Below are positions 38,401-53,400 of a DNA stretch of 64,000 nucleotides, in pieces. The DNA comes from Rugalucina vietnamica (Eukaryota > Mollusca > Bivalvia > Lucinida > Lucinidae), in the NCBI GenBank assembly GCA_964017185.1, contig OZ024869.1, forward strand, positions 61,158,761 through 61,222,760. Reading direction: 5' to 3'. Numbering within the stretch: the first letter of the stretch is position 1; the number at the start of each line of letters is the position of its first letter. A program made the position numbers and the translations under genes. The notes beneath the pieces are model-generated. The model was not told the origin of the DNA and did not search any database. It saw nothing but the letters and a program-made list of their open reading frames with translations.

Positions 38401-41400
38401 TAAAAACACTTTAAAAACGTCTAAAAAAATGTATGTGTAAAACCTATAAAAGCATGTTAAAATATGACTGACATAACGGCCGTATCTGTCCAAAGCCAGT
38501 GTGAACATAGTTTACCTGGGTGATTATCAAGGCCATTCGCGCGCCATTGATACCTCGATTTCACGCGCAATTCAATCAACTTCACGGTATGATTTTCGCG
38601 CAAATGATATACGGCCTAGTCAACAATTGTTTTATTATATAACACTCCTTTTATACAAACATGATAAAAATAATTTTAAAATAACTATTTTTATCTGTAT
38701 ATGAATAAGTGTATACATACAGTTTACATATAGTCCCAGCATGACTGAAAAATGTTCATTGGGACATAAAGTCTAAATTCAAATAAACTAAACAGTAATT
38801 AACATCATCGGCATTACTGCTTGACAGTTATCAATGTACATTTCCAATGACAGAGAGAGTACTAAATTTAATAACATATATTCAATGGGAAAAAACCCAG
38901 GTCATAGAATATGACAAAATATACAATGGGCTGAAAGCATTGTCTGAAATACTGTCTATTTATAGTTATATAATAAATTAAATTATCATAATTACAAAAC
39001 AAAATCGTGAAATATAAGCTGCCGTTAGATAAAAACAAATTTAGAAAAATGTGAGCTGACATTAATAAGCGAATACATTGGATAAAGTTATCCAATTACA
39101 TGTTACTATTTCTCTGTAGCTCCTTCAGTTTTCCGAGTTTAAAGCAGACCTTGCCAGAATAATTTTTCAGACAGATGGCGGATAATTCTTTTTCAGTGAT
39201 TCTTATATTAAGTTAAATTTATTTTAGTTAATTCAGCTTTGATTTCAATGTATGTTTACAATTTAAGACACATTTACCCGCACAAATACATGTATGTGTA
39301 TTAAGTCTGTGTATTTATTGACTCTGTACCCGTGACTTTACAGGTAATGTTATCGATGACGTCATCGTCATCTGTTCCGATAAGCGGAATTACGCGTGAT
39401 GTCTCAATACTTTTATTTTTAAAAGTCTCATTATCTCGTTCGTATCTCAAAGGCTCCTTTTAAGTCACTTCAGTCATTTCAGTCATAAAAAAGTACGACG
39501 GCCTTCCTCACACAGTCTTCATCTATTTTTCCAAACTCGATTCTATATTTTCTATTTTAAAACATTGATTCGATCTAGAAAGTTATCATGAAATGAGCCT
39601 GCGTCTCCTATTTTCATCAATAGGTCGTTCTAGTACAACGATAAGTTAGTGAAATCAACAGTAGAGAATGGAGGAGAGGTCAATGCGAACATTAGAGATC
39701 CGCACGTTAACTTTAAGCCGACTGAGCGCAGCGTGACAATCTTAAGAAAAAATATTATCTTCATTGTCAAATGCTAGGATCACGAAACGCCCTGCTGCAT
39801 TTAATGCTAATATCGTAAATACTACACATTATACCGGTAATTATTTTGTTTAAAACTGGTTAAAACTTATCTTGTATGGCATCTGGTTTAAGTAGATTTT
39901 CAACTCACCATGCAGGAGAACTGGTAGGTGCCGTTCACGGTACTATTCACAGAGGCATCGGTATTATATACATAGGTAATAACCTGTGAACCGGACGCTA
40001 CTTTATAGAGACACATAACGTTACCACTTTCTGAAATAGAGAAATCAGAAGCCCTATCTAAGCTGGACCAGTGCTTTGACTATCCAAGGGTTAACGTAGT
40101 TAATGGCATGCCGCGTTTTATAAATCGCTTATAAATCGCTAGTCTTTATAATATGTGCAGATACTATGAATCGTGCAATCTACAGCTGTACTTTTACGTC
40201 TGAATTGAAGCTGCTTTGGTGACTGGGGATACCTCTAGAGACGCCGATTTTTTAAACGTTTATGTACATAGTCAATAGTGTCTTGTAGAATATCAGTAAG
40301 TACTTATATATATGTATACATAATCTGACAAAAATGCCATATGGCTGGTCCGGGATTCGAGCAATTCACAAGTGAAGCTATTGCTACTTAAAATTTTAGT
40401 GGGTCATATATGACACGTCATTTTACTATTCATTTAGCTTGTTAGATATCTTGAATAGTAAATAAGATATCTTAATTAGGGTAAGATATCTTATTTAACA
40501 TATTAGATATCTTCATCAAATTAGATATCTTATATCCTTAATTAGACCTCTTTATACATTAAAGTGAATATATAATATGCTAATTAAGATATTTAATTTT
40601 ATAAATAGAATAGCTTATATGATAAATTAGATATCTAATACCATTATTCAGATATCTAATATACTAAATAAGATATCTACCATATCTAACATGGCTAATC
40701 AAGATATCTACTTTGGTAAATAATATATCTGAAATGCTAAACTAGATGTCTTATATAGCAAATAAGATATCTAAATGTGTAAAGATAAATAAGATATCTT
40801 ATTATGTAAATTAGATATGTTCATTAGAAAAAAGAATGTCTTAAATAATAATTCGGATATCTGAATTAATATCTTAAATATCTTACTTAATGTGTTAAAT
40901 AAGATTTCTAAATGAGTAACAAAACAAGTTGTGGTTGGGTCAAACAAATAAGATATCGTATATACATAATAAGATATATTTGTTCAGCTAACTAAGATAT
41001 TTAATGTAGGATACACGATATCTACTTTAGCATATAAGAAATCTTATTTGTCAGACAAGATATATACTTCTGTATATTAGATATCTTATTTGTGTATGTA
41101 ATTATGAAATATTATAAAGGGTGTTAAGAAAGTTCGTTCCGCACTTTACCACATGATTTGAAAGCATCTAATGAAATGATAAATTTTCCATTAATCTTTT
41201 CTATTTTCAGATAAATAAAAATAAAAAATAAAAATATAGCAGTTGAAATACTGTCTAATGTCGGATTGCTTCACAGATATATATTTTCTAAGGACACAAT
41301 ATTTCACAATTTTTGAAAAAAATCAATTTTCTGAGAAAATTGTGAAAATTTTGACATTTGATTTTTCTTTAAACGTTTATAATTGAAGACATCACAGAAC

Positions 41401-44400
41401 TATAATAAATGTCGAATAAGTAGTTCATTCAGGCTTTATTTTTAAATTATAGAAGATTTTTTGGCTTTGGTCTGGGCATGGCAAAGATATTTACTAGTAT
41501 ATCCCAATTTTTGTGTAAAAGTTCAAGGGTTAGAACATGGATGCCAGTGTTTGAGGGCCACTTTTTCCATGAGCAATTGACTGATTTAAAACATATTTGC
41601 TTTTGTCGTTTCATATATATCCAAATTACAGTCCGGTTATGTATTTTTTTTAGTTTGAAGCTTTAACATTCAACTATCAGGAAAACAATTTTTACGCGGA
41701 AAACCCTTTATGTTATAATATATCTAAAATGTCAAATGCCAATAAAAAATATCATTAATATTTTTCAGATATTTAATATTTAATATGCTATTCTACTTTA
41801 CTATATCTAGTTTGTTAGATAAGATGTCTAAAATGACAAATACGATATCTTATTTGTCATTTTAGATATCTTATATAATGTATTGGATATCTAGTTTAGC
41901 TAAAAGATATCTGATATACTCTATGAGATATCTTATTTAACATTTTAATATATGATAAAGTAAAAAGGATATCTTATTTGTTAAATGACTGAGTGGGGTT
42001 GTTTGTTAAACAAGGTATCTCCTTTATAGTAATTATTTAATAAAACAAAGTAGAGATCTTATTTATTAAACAAGATAATTATACACTATAACAATTCAGA
42101 TATCTGTTTTCTGAAATAATAGTAAAACGGCTTGCAATAGTCATTCGCGAAACAATGGACTACCTCCGGGAGGCTTGTCCAGGAACAATTGGATAAGGAC
42201 ATTCTATCGACCGTGGACATAAAGCATCAAACAAACAAAAAGAAAAACTTTTTAGTAGTCTACCTTGATAATAGGTATCTTACCCCGGGAGCTAATTTGA
42301 CCTACCTTGCACCCCCAGGACAATTTTTCATGGGTGCCAAATCGTTCATTGGGACCCCAGAAATGCAAAGAATTTTTGTCCTCAAAGATAAACCCAATTG
42401 CACTATGAAAAAATGCATGGTTTCCATGGCAACCATTAAAGCGATTATTGAGCATGGGGGTGTACATAGAAAATTGACCACATCTCCATTGTTACTTATC
42501 CTAGACCACTGAAATTGGTCTCAATTTAAAGCTTAGATATAGCCCTTTCATCCTACAGTGAGTAATGCAAATTTTTGAATTTGCATATTCATGAATTTTA
42601 ATGAAAACTTTAAAAATGACAGAAAAAGCGTTAAAAATCCATAAATAAACTAATGTCAGGCCCAAACTGTCATTCTGATACTTTATTATTAAACCAGTAA
42701 TATTATATGACAAATGTATTGATGATCTGGGCCTATATGAAAATTATCTCATTTGCATATTCATGAATATTAATAAAAATGTCAAAAAATGAGGAAAAAC
42801 AAGGGAAAAACTATATCCATTGCAAGGATTTGGATAGGTTATAAGGTCTATCTTGCATCCATTTAACAAATTCCCATGGCTGCCAGTGTGGTCAGAGGGA
42901 CCACCGTAATGGCATAAAATATTGTCCTCAATGATGAACACATTTGCATGACGTAAAATGACAGTCTTCACCCACCCCTCGTGCGATTCTAAAGAATAGG
43001 AGGTACTTACAAAAACACTCACATCCCACCAATAGCATGCTCTAGGATACTATAATTGGTCTAATAGTGATAAACCTAACAATTTAACCTTGCTACCTTA
43101 TATTTATATCATAGAATTTTCTTATTCATGAAAATTAATAAAAAAAAAACATTCTAAATTGGAGAAAAATCTTGAAAAAAATAGGGGTGTACATGCAAAA
43201 TCGCTTGTACAAGAGCTATTGATAAACCCAGAATACTGAAAGAGGTTTCAAATGAAGGCTGTTGCAATGTACTATGACCCTGAAGTACGATATAAGAATA
43301 ATCTGAATTTCAATTTCATTAATTTTAATGAAAACTTAAGAAATTTGAGAGAAAAAATTAAAGACTTATATGGGTAAACCTACAAAATGACTTGCATCTC
43401 GGCAATAAAAAGCCCTATAGTGCTCAAAATGGTATCAAATGGTGGCTATGGCAATATCATACCATCCTGTACTACAGTATTTAAGTCATTTGATTTTTTG
43501 TTTGAAGAATATTAACAAAACCTTTTGAATTTAGTGAAAAATACGGAAAAATGATGGGGGCATACGTAGAAAAACGGATATATCTTGGCTACTGAAAGCC
43601 CTAGAGAGCTATATTTGGTATCAAATGATTGCTAGAACAATGTTCTATAACCATGTAATCTGCAATATAAACATCAACTATTGTTGGTGTATGTATATTC
43701 AAGGGATTGTCATAAATAAGAGAAAAATCGACGATAAATGAAGGGGTACACCAACAAAATTGCTTATATCTCAACTGCTAATATCCGTAGAGTGCTGAAA
43801 ATGGTACCAATAGATAGCTAGGAGAATGCACTACAGCCATGTGGTCTGATAGTTTAACAAAATGTTATAAAATTTTCTGAATGTTACATAAAGATTTGAA
43901 AAATTGTGAAAATAACAGAAAATTGAAAGCTGTGCTTAAACAAAATTTATTAAATCTTGCTTGCCAGCGAAGATGATTCAGATATCTGAGTACCTGGCAA
44001 TAATACATTGTCCTAGCAATAATTTAATGCCATTTTGAGTTCTCTATGGCTATTGGTAAATGAGATATTAGCGATTTGGTTGGTGTACCCCGTCATTTTT
44101 CATTGATTTTTCTCTTATTTATGACAATCTCATTAATATCCATACAACAACAATAGCTGATGTTATATATTGCTGATTACATGGTCATAGAACATTGTCC
44201 TAGCAATCATTTGATACCAATTATAGCTCTCTAGGTCTTTCAGTAGCCAAGATATGTGCGTTTTTCTACGTATACCCCCCATTATTTTTCTGTATTTTTT
44301 CACTAAATTCAAAAAGTTGTGTTAATTTTCTTCAAACAAAATATCTAATAACTCAAATATTGTAGTACAGGATGGTTTAATATTGCCATAGACACCATTT

Positions 44401-47400
44401 GATACCAGTTTTAGCACTATAGGGCTTTTGACTGCTGAGATGCAAGTCATTTTGTAGGTTAACCCATATAAGTTTTTAACTTGTTCCCTTAAATTTCTTA
44501 AGTTTTTATGAAAATCCATGAAACTGAAAAACAGATTATTCTTAAATCATACTTAGGGTCATAGTACATTGCAATAGCATTCATTCGAAACCTATTTCAG
44601 CATCTTGGGTTTATTAATAGCTCTTGTACAAGCGATTTTGTATGTATAGCCCCTATTTTTCTTCGATATTTCTCCATTTTTAATGTCTTTTTTTTATTAA
44701 TTTTCATGAATAAGCTAATTCAATGATTAAAATACATGTATAAGGTATCAAGGTTAAATTGTTAGGTTCATGCATCACTATCAGACCAATTATAGTATCC
44801 TAGAGCACACTATTGGTGTGATGTATTTTTGTAGGTACACCCTATTCTGTAGAATCACACTAGGGGTTGGTGTGGAGACTAGGTCATTTTACATCATGCA
44901 AACATGTTTATCATTGAGGACAATATTTTATGGCATTAAGGCGGTCCCTCTGACCACACTGGCAGCATTCAGAATTTGTCCCAGGGATGAAAGATAGACC
45001 TTATAACCTACCTTGCAATGGAGATATTCTTTCCCTCGTTTTTCCTCAATTTCTATCAATTTCATTAATATTCATGAATATGCAGATGAGATAATGATCA
45101 TATAGGCCCAGGTCATCAATAAATTTCCCATATGATATTACTGGTTCAATAATAAAGTGTCAGAATGACAGTTTGGGTCTGAAATTAGTTTATTTATGGG
45201 GTTTTAACGATTTTTCTGTCATTTTTAATGTTTTCATTAAAATTCATGAATATGCCAATTCGAAAATTTGCATTACTTACTATAGGATAAAAGGGCTATG
45301 TCTAAGCTTTAAAATGAGACCAATTTCAGTGGTCTAGGATAAGAAACAGTTGGGATTTGATCAATTTTCTATGACCACCCCCATGGTTAAGAATCGTGTT
45401 AATGGTTGCCATGGAAACCATGCATTTTTTCATAGTGCAATAGAGTTTATCTTTGAGGACAAAAATTCTTTGCATTTCTGGGGTCCCAATGAACGATTTG
45501 GCACCCATGAAAAATTGTCCTGGGGGGTGCAAGGTAGGTCAAATTAGCTCCCGGGGTATCTACTCATGCAAAACATTAGTAGTAAACACCTTACCTGAAA
45601 ACCCAAGCATGGTGGAACTACACATGCCATAGTCAAACACCATCGTGTTTACATCAGTACAGGTGTCCCAGAGACTGTCATTGCAAGATGTCCAGTTGTT
45701 GTACGAGTATTGACCGAGGATGCTGTCTGGACACTGGATAGCCTCGTTACTCGCTTCACCTGTCACATGTAGAACATATAGCCTACACAGTCTATCCAGT
45801 ATCGTTTTCATGGATAGGACGGTAAATGCGGGTATTAAATTAGCCGCATCATGAAAAAACACCACAGATTTTTGCCTATGCGAAAACAAAGACGCAGATC
45901 AGCTGTGCAGTTACTGCACAGCTGATCAGCGCCTTTGTTTTCGCTGCTTGGATAGTACAATTCCTCCTCTACCCAAAATTTCAAGATTTTAACTTTCTTC
46001 CTAGACTGTACAGGCCGGTTTGTGTCATTCCTGGTAAGAAACCCCGAAGACCGGTTTTCTCGCGTCGCGGCCAAAATCATTGGGTATACAATACAATAGA
46101 GAATAGTCCAGTAGCCATCAGGATAACCTGGAAGATGGTGCCGCATGAAATTTTATAGTGGTTTCGAGTTCACTGGGCCATGCTAGTTCAGAAACTGCAT
46201 GATGCCACCCTGGCATCATTGAGCGTTTTGGAAAAATCAAGATGGCGTCCAAAATGGTCGCCTTAAACAAGAAAACAGCACCCCAGGGTTTAATATACTC
46301 ATTTCTCTGCGAAAAAATGTTCGGTTTATGCTGTAAACAATATTAAAAAGATGATTCTGTGTTTTGATCCCTATGTTATTATCATGAGGCAAGATGGCGG
46401 TCAAGATGGCTGCCACAATCATACTAAAAGCAATATTTCGAAATAAAACGGCATTGAAGTGCTGCATAAACAGTGTTTTGTGCTTGAAAGTCCATTTGTG
46501 TTGTACACATTATTATACTTAAGTGTTTTGTTTTCAATTATGACCCCACATCATGACAACAAAAAAAGATAGCGACCAAAATGGCCACCATAATTAAAAT
46601 TTAAAAAAATTGTGTTCTCTGATTTAAAACACCATTCCTGTGCTGAATAAACTAAATGTAATGCGTTTGAAATGCTCATATAATGTTGTGAGCAGAATGG
46701 TTTATTGTTTATTCCCACATTATAAAAATGAGCCAAGACGGTGGCCAAGATGGCCGCCATAATCATAATATATGAGTACATAATTTTTGATTGAATCAGC
46801 ATTCCAGTGCTGCATTTGCTCAGTGTTTTGTAATTCAAAAGCTCAATTAATGTTGACTAATGAAGTGTTTCTGTATTATACGTGGGTTGGGATTTAAGTT
46901 CGTAGACTTTCTTTATAAAAGTTCAGATGTTTGTCACATAGAAATAAAAATGATATCATCTGAAAACATATTTTTTACCTATCATATAAGCTATTAAGCA
47001 TAGCTCTAATCATTATAGTTTCAACACAACACTGAATTAAACACAATGACCTGCCATCACCCGGGGCACGTCATGGAAATTTTGACGTCAAAACTACGTC
47101 AAATTTCAATAAATGTCAGCAATAAAATGCCTTGTTTGGAACCATACAACACACCATACCTTTACTAATTTGCAATATTTCCTTCAGGGGTTAGATAGTT
47201 ATTATTGTTGAAATACTACATTCACCAGATATAACCAATCTTATGTGTATCATGCATAATTTTGTTTTAATTAAGAATATTGACCGCAGCATTTGTAGAT
47301 TAGTTGAAAGCGTGTGGTTTTCTCGTCAATTTAAATTCAAATGCTTCCATCTGAAAATTTTTAAACCATTTAAATATCTCTGAAAGATCTGTTCTACAAC

Positions 47401-50400
47401 TGTAGTACGAATCCCTATCGTTTTGAATGTTTCTGTGTGCATTTATGCTTCTCAAACATAAGATTTAATCATTGCTCTTGTTTCGACATTGCCTGTTAAC
47501 GCCATTTTTCTTTCCCAAGAAGCGCGACTTGCATTACATTTTCTCCAATAGCAAATCAAGTCGTCGACATAATGCTTCAAAAATTATATGGAATTAACAA
47601 CATAATACTATAATGTCTCAAACTGATTTAGCTATAGTTTTGGTATACAATATGTTAACTAATGGTTTGTTCTTCAACGCCATAAAACTTCAGAAGTATT
47701 TAAAATATGACGTGCCCCGGGTTGCGAAACCTACATTGCTATGGAGACCAGTTTTATGTGCACTGCGCAATATTTCTTGAAAAATATCATAGAATTGAGA
47801 CAAGGAGACATTGATTCTTTATGATAATGCATCAATTATTGGATAAATGATGTAATAGAAAGTCAGTGGCAAAAGTCTACGAACTTAAATCCCAACCCTC
47901 GTATTTGACCAAACATGATAACAATAAAACAAGATGGTGACCAAGAGGACCACAATATTCATACTTTAATGTTCTCTGGCTGCAGCAGCATTCCATTGCT
48001 GCAAATACTGAATGACTTGTATTTGAAATGACCATTTTATGTTGTAAACATCGCAATTTAATGTTCGTGTTTTATTTTACACCGCAAAATGATACTGAGG
48101 CGTATGTGTCCTACGAAATTATATTACGACTAAGATCTTCTATACTGACCAAAACATCAGTTTGATTGATTTAGCAGAATAAAAGGAGGGAAACAAATCA
48201 TTCTACACCACTAAATGGAAGTTTTCGTAACATTTACATCTTAAATATATAAAGAAGAAAAGGGGACTGCATTTTTTCTTTAAAGAATTTTTTCTTTAGT
48301 GAATCCTTCAATAAAGCTACAAAACGCTAGACGCTTGGTCTGTAGCATATTTGGAAAGGATGTAACAGACTACAAACGCAGATAAAGCTGGTTCACAAAG
48401 AAAGGAAGAGTCGAACTGACGCTAACGCTAAGAACAGAAAAGTTTAAAACGTGCATAGAAACTCTGAATATTGGGATATACAACATCACAACTTTATATA
48501 CAATATTGTTGTTTTCTTATTTCAAATAGATACATATAAACCTTGGCCCATCCCCTTTCTCATTAATGTGTTTCCTGCTCTTACAGGATTTCAGTTTTAT
48601 TTTTATTTCTTAGCGCATGGATTTAACTTGATGGATGAATTTGAAAAAGTTGGCTGGAAAGTTTCCAAACAATGATCGCTTGATCATTTCTATGGCTATT
48701 ACAATGGCGGTACGCAAAACTTATTTAAGTAAAAGCCACAAACATTTGAAGCAAAAATTATTTATTCAAAACACTTCCAGGTAGATTTACCTTGCCATGG
48801 TATACCCTCAGTAGTTGGCTCCCAGCATTCTTCAATGTTGGGGGGGCAGCGAGGACAAGAGGATTACGAACACACAATATGTTTGGAAATGTACTAGTTG
48901 AGAAATCGACATACACCGCGCAGGCCTGATACAGTCGTCACCGATTGGATGTGCTATTCTATGGACGACCCATTGTTACTTTGACTGTAACATGAAAACA
49001 TGGCCAAAACTTCTCTCGCAAGACAAGAGCTTTAAAAAAACACTAGTATTCTCTCAACACTATTCGATCTCCTCAGCAGATGACAGATTTAAAACCACTG
49101 TTGAATAGATACAATGATTTAGGTATATGTTTCATGATTGTGCATGCAACTTTGACCATCTCACATTGAAGAAGGGCTTGTTATATCACAGACTGGTTAA
49201 AAGTATACTCGATGATCAAGTTCGGACCTAACGCTAACGATGTTCAGATGAGACATAGTGTAACAGTGGAAAGAAGTGAGATGATTGTGAACCATTGAGG
49301 ACAATGTGTAAGCGTTATACACGAACGTCAATGTATTGCTCAAGATTAAATATCTACAATCAATGTAAACCGAAAAGAATAAAATGTTAAACCAAGTCCC
49401 TTTAAGAGCAGAGAAAGCATTAATGCGAAAGGGGATGGACCATATAAAAGGAACATTTCAAGGACGCTAAATATTGGGTTAAGTGGTAAAACATCAGACC
49501 GTAGTCTGCTGCCTTCTTGCAGTCCAGTTTGAAATCAATGTCAAAGGGCTTCATACCTGACAAGCTTAAACTGAGTAAGCCTTTACCAGATTATATCAGG
49601 GGAATCATCGCATTTGGATGATGTTTTCGCAGCAACGTAGAATTATTTCTGTTAAATATATGTTTGAATGTAAAACTGGTAAGTAGTAATTACCCGCTGA
49701 GCGACAGGTGGGTATGATATTTTCCTGACCTGTCCAGCCAAAAGCATGCACCGAGAGCCCGAAGGGCTCGAGGTGCATGCTTTTGGCTGGACAGGTCAGG
49801 AAAATATCATGCCCACCTGTCGCTCAGCGGGTAATTAACTTACCTTATGACCCCACTTAGTGATATTTTAGTTTTCGCCCGACCTACACAACGACAAATC
49901 AAACACTGGTTACTTTAGATCTGCTCGGAGCTTTTACGAAATATTACATAAACGAATGACCGAAAATTTTTATCCATCAAAATTTCTTTTCTCGCGACGT
50001 AACTGTTAACCGAACACTGCACGGCAAAACGAGGAATCTTGTCAACGATCTGTCTTCGCTATTGTCAAAAATAGATCAGAATGGAGTATCTTCCCTTGTA
50101 CGTTTTAATATTTTTATTTTGTAATATTCAGCATTTTTTTCTCAAATTTTCTAATCAACAATAGGAATTATCTTTTATCAAAACAGTTAACAGACTGGGC
50201 GAGCAAATAAAAATTATCTCTTCTTTTATATGTAAACCATAGCACCTTTTCGTTTTGAGTTTCAAATAAGTATATATAGCGTGTGTAGAATTGTAATGCA
50301 GGGTTTGAAACCTACGGACCTAACTTTCTAAAATCCCCATAGTAAGTTAGGGGACCTGTGTACAAATGCCCAGCTGTATTTAAGGGATACAGCTGGTCTT

Positions 50401-53400
50401 TAATGATATACGCAATTCAAAAATGTGTGAAATTGGTTTCTCATTCATTGTTCTTGCACTTTTACAACAATAACACACTAACATTAATACGAGAATCAGA
50501 AACCAACTTCCAACTCGAGAAGACACTCATCTCAATGCAACTGCCCGGTCCGATCAGTGCACTGCAATCGATATTCATGCGCAATGGACAAATCTTTAAT
50601 TCAGTACAACTCAAACAAGGATTTAAAAGCAGTTACATTGGGATGGAAGTCCGAGTCGAAATGACATGGCCACGCTTTAGTGGAGCTTTTATCAGCTGTC
50701 GGAAAGTAGGAATGTCACTTTCACCACTTGTCTGGGGGTAAGTCACCTTCCTCACCTCCAGACAGGTGTGAGAGTACTTTCCTTACCTCCAGACAGGTGT
50801 GAAAGTATTTTCTATACTTCCCTAGACACTGCACGTGCAGTAAGGTATGAAAAATAACGCCCCATGATTAACATTGCAGTCATAAGGTAAGCAAAGCTAA
50901 CAAACGCTCCCAAGCTTAATGCATATAATCACCATATACACATTCGTTTACCAAAACAATGTGAAACCAACACAAGTCCAGACATCCATTTGATAATCCA
51001 CGCTTGGTCAAGGGTATGTGGTCTAATATCCAACTTAAGTCAGGTGGTCGAAATAATGTTGAAGGATTCTGAGCGCTTGCGCCAATTACAACAGCCGAAA
51101 GTGTGGCTCCAGCAACAGACAGTATACTTCAAGTAGGATGATTTGCTGTGTGTATGCTTCTGAACAACCATGCACATCATCAAAATACAGGCGCTTCATA
51201 AATCAAGTAGTCTGTACAGCGTTTTTCAAATGCAATTGAATTAAAGAATCAATTGTTGCAATAGTTGAACAATATAGCTGATGATTTTGCTAATTATTAC
51301 AATGGTAATGACACAAGCGAATATCTAATCTCAGTTTTAGAATATAATGCATATTCTATATTTCATTAAATGATGTTGATATGCATCCCTCTATTTATTC
51401 TGCTTACTTAAAACTTAACAAATAAACATTTAGATAAGCTTTTTGAATCAGAGACCATTTTCCCTTATACTAAGATTAAGACGGTTATTTGACCACGATC
51501 TTGCATCATTGTTATGATGTTGGGTCAGAACTAAACTCGAACTTGAACTGCTAACAAAATGAAGTAAATTCAAAAACAAGACAGTTAAGGCAGTTTATTA
51601 AACATCAAGTTCTCTATATCATTATTTCGGCGGCCATCTTGGAAATCATCTTGCCTTTTTGTTATGACTGGAGCGTAAAAAACATAAACAAAGCTAAATT
51701 ATGGTGTTTTTGTTAATAAGAACACAAAATGAGCATTTTAAACACAAAACATTGAATATGTGCAACTCTGGGATGCTGTTTTCTTGTTTATGCCAACCAT
51801 CTTGGACGCCATCTTGATTTTTTATTTTTTCAAACAATTCATGATGCCGTTTTTGAACTGGCATGGTCTGATGAACCAGAAGAAGACAATAAGAACAATA
51901 AGAGAAGTGAGCTTTTTGCTTCACATACATGGTATTATGTTGATTTTTTGCACTATTTTCCGCCATTTGACGGCCATTTGAATTTTTGAATATTTCAAAA
52001 TGCTCAATGATGCCAAGGTGGCATCACTCGGATTTTTCATCTGAAAGGTATCAAAAAGTAAAATCCATAAAAACATTTTATGCGGCACACATTTCCAGGT
52101 CACAGGCCAAATCCATGTTTGGCAACTGGACAGTAGGTTTAGGCACGACTTTCTTCAAGTAAGTCGTATTTGAGCTGAATCTTCCTTTGGAATCAAGCTA
52201 CACCGTTATTGTGCAGGCACCCGGCAACCGCTCTTCGTCAACATTTTCAAGCAGCTTCTTTGAAACCACAGTATACGGACAATTCTTTGCATATTTTAAA
52301 GACAACATTTACAAGTAGATGTCTTGATAGACCATTTTTCTCAAACTTACAGACACTACATGTATAATAGTTTTAGATCATAATTAAGGCATATGCTGAT
52401 TTCTAGCTTTGTGGGACATACAGGTTTGATGTCTGTAGGGAGATTTTCTTGAAAGACAAATATAAAAGCTTTGGGTACATAACTAGTACTCGTAATTGCC
52501 CTTGCCTGAGTGGGGTAAAGCATGAAAATACTACGGCTGACTGAAATTGAGAGCTGCACGATGTAATATCAACGTGGTTATGTTCACATTAATGTTTTAA
52601 CCAGCGTACTCTGTGCATGAAAACCCAACCAGGAGACTATGCGACAATTCCAAGGTACAGTGGTACGATTTCAAATTGTCAGTCGCATGTGATGGTAGTG
52701 GGCGTGCCGTCCAAATTCAAAGGATTACTATATCCAGGAAGACCATGTTTGTGTATGTACGTATATCTGCGGAGGCTATATTCATATGTATATATACATA
52801 AATAATATGTGAAATGCCAACTAAAATAATGTTATGTTATATAGCGGGGTTTCATCAAGATTTTGCTTTCGCATGTACATGTACTCGTCTTTTGATTCGC
52901 CCAAGGTCAAAACCGGACTATAACTTCTGACTATTTGACAGAACGCCACTCACCATATTTGACTATGAGTTTTGTATTTTGAGGTGTGTCCTGTACTGTA
53001 GTATCATCACAGGCAAGCGCTTCAGTAACTGGGGCAACACTGGAGTCGATAAAGACAACCCTCTCTCCGTTAGTGTCTGGCAACTCACCTACAATAGATA
53101 GATGCCATTTGTCATAAAGTAGACATTTTTAAAAATTGTACAAAATAGTCTTATTTTATATCTTATTTTATATTTTATTTTTGCAAAGTTTTTATTTGAC
53201 ATAGTTTAAATTCGTCTTTTATTTAGGTTGTCGAGGGTTTAATAACCCGAATTGTGCAATATGGCTCAAACTTAAGTCTTTCTCCCTTTGAATGTATTCA
53301 TTTCTTCCAAACGATCTAAATGTTACATTTTATTTCGAAAACAAATAATATACTCACTTGACAGTATAAAGTATGTGTATTTGTTTGATGTCCGTTTAGT

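Noticed and set aside
50358-50741. A 127-codon gene candidate
   Set aside because: No domain, signal or splice context; it overlaps a repeated 31-bp unit at its end and lies in a possible TIR element inside an intron.
52613-52805. Two overlapping plus-strand open frames of 62 codons
   Set aside because: Overlapping frames of equal length without motifs in an intron; nothing supports translation.
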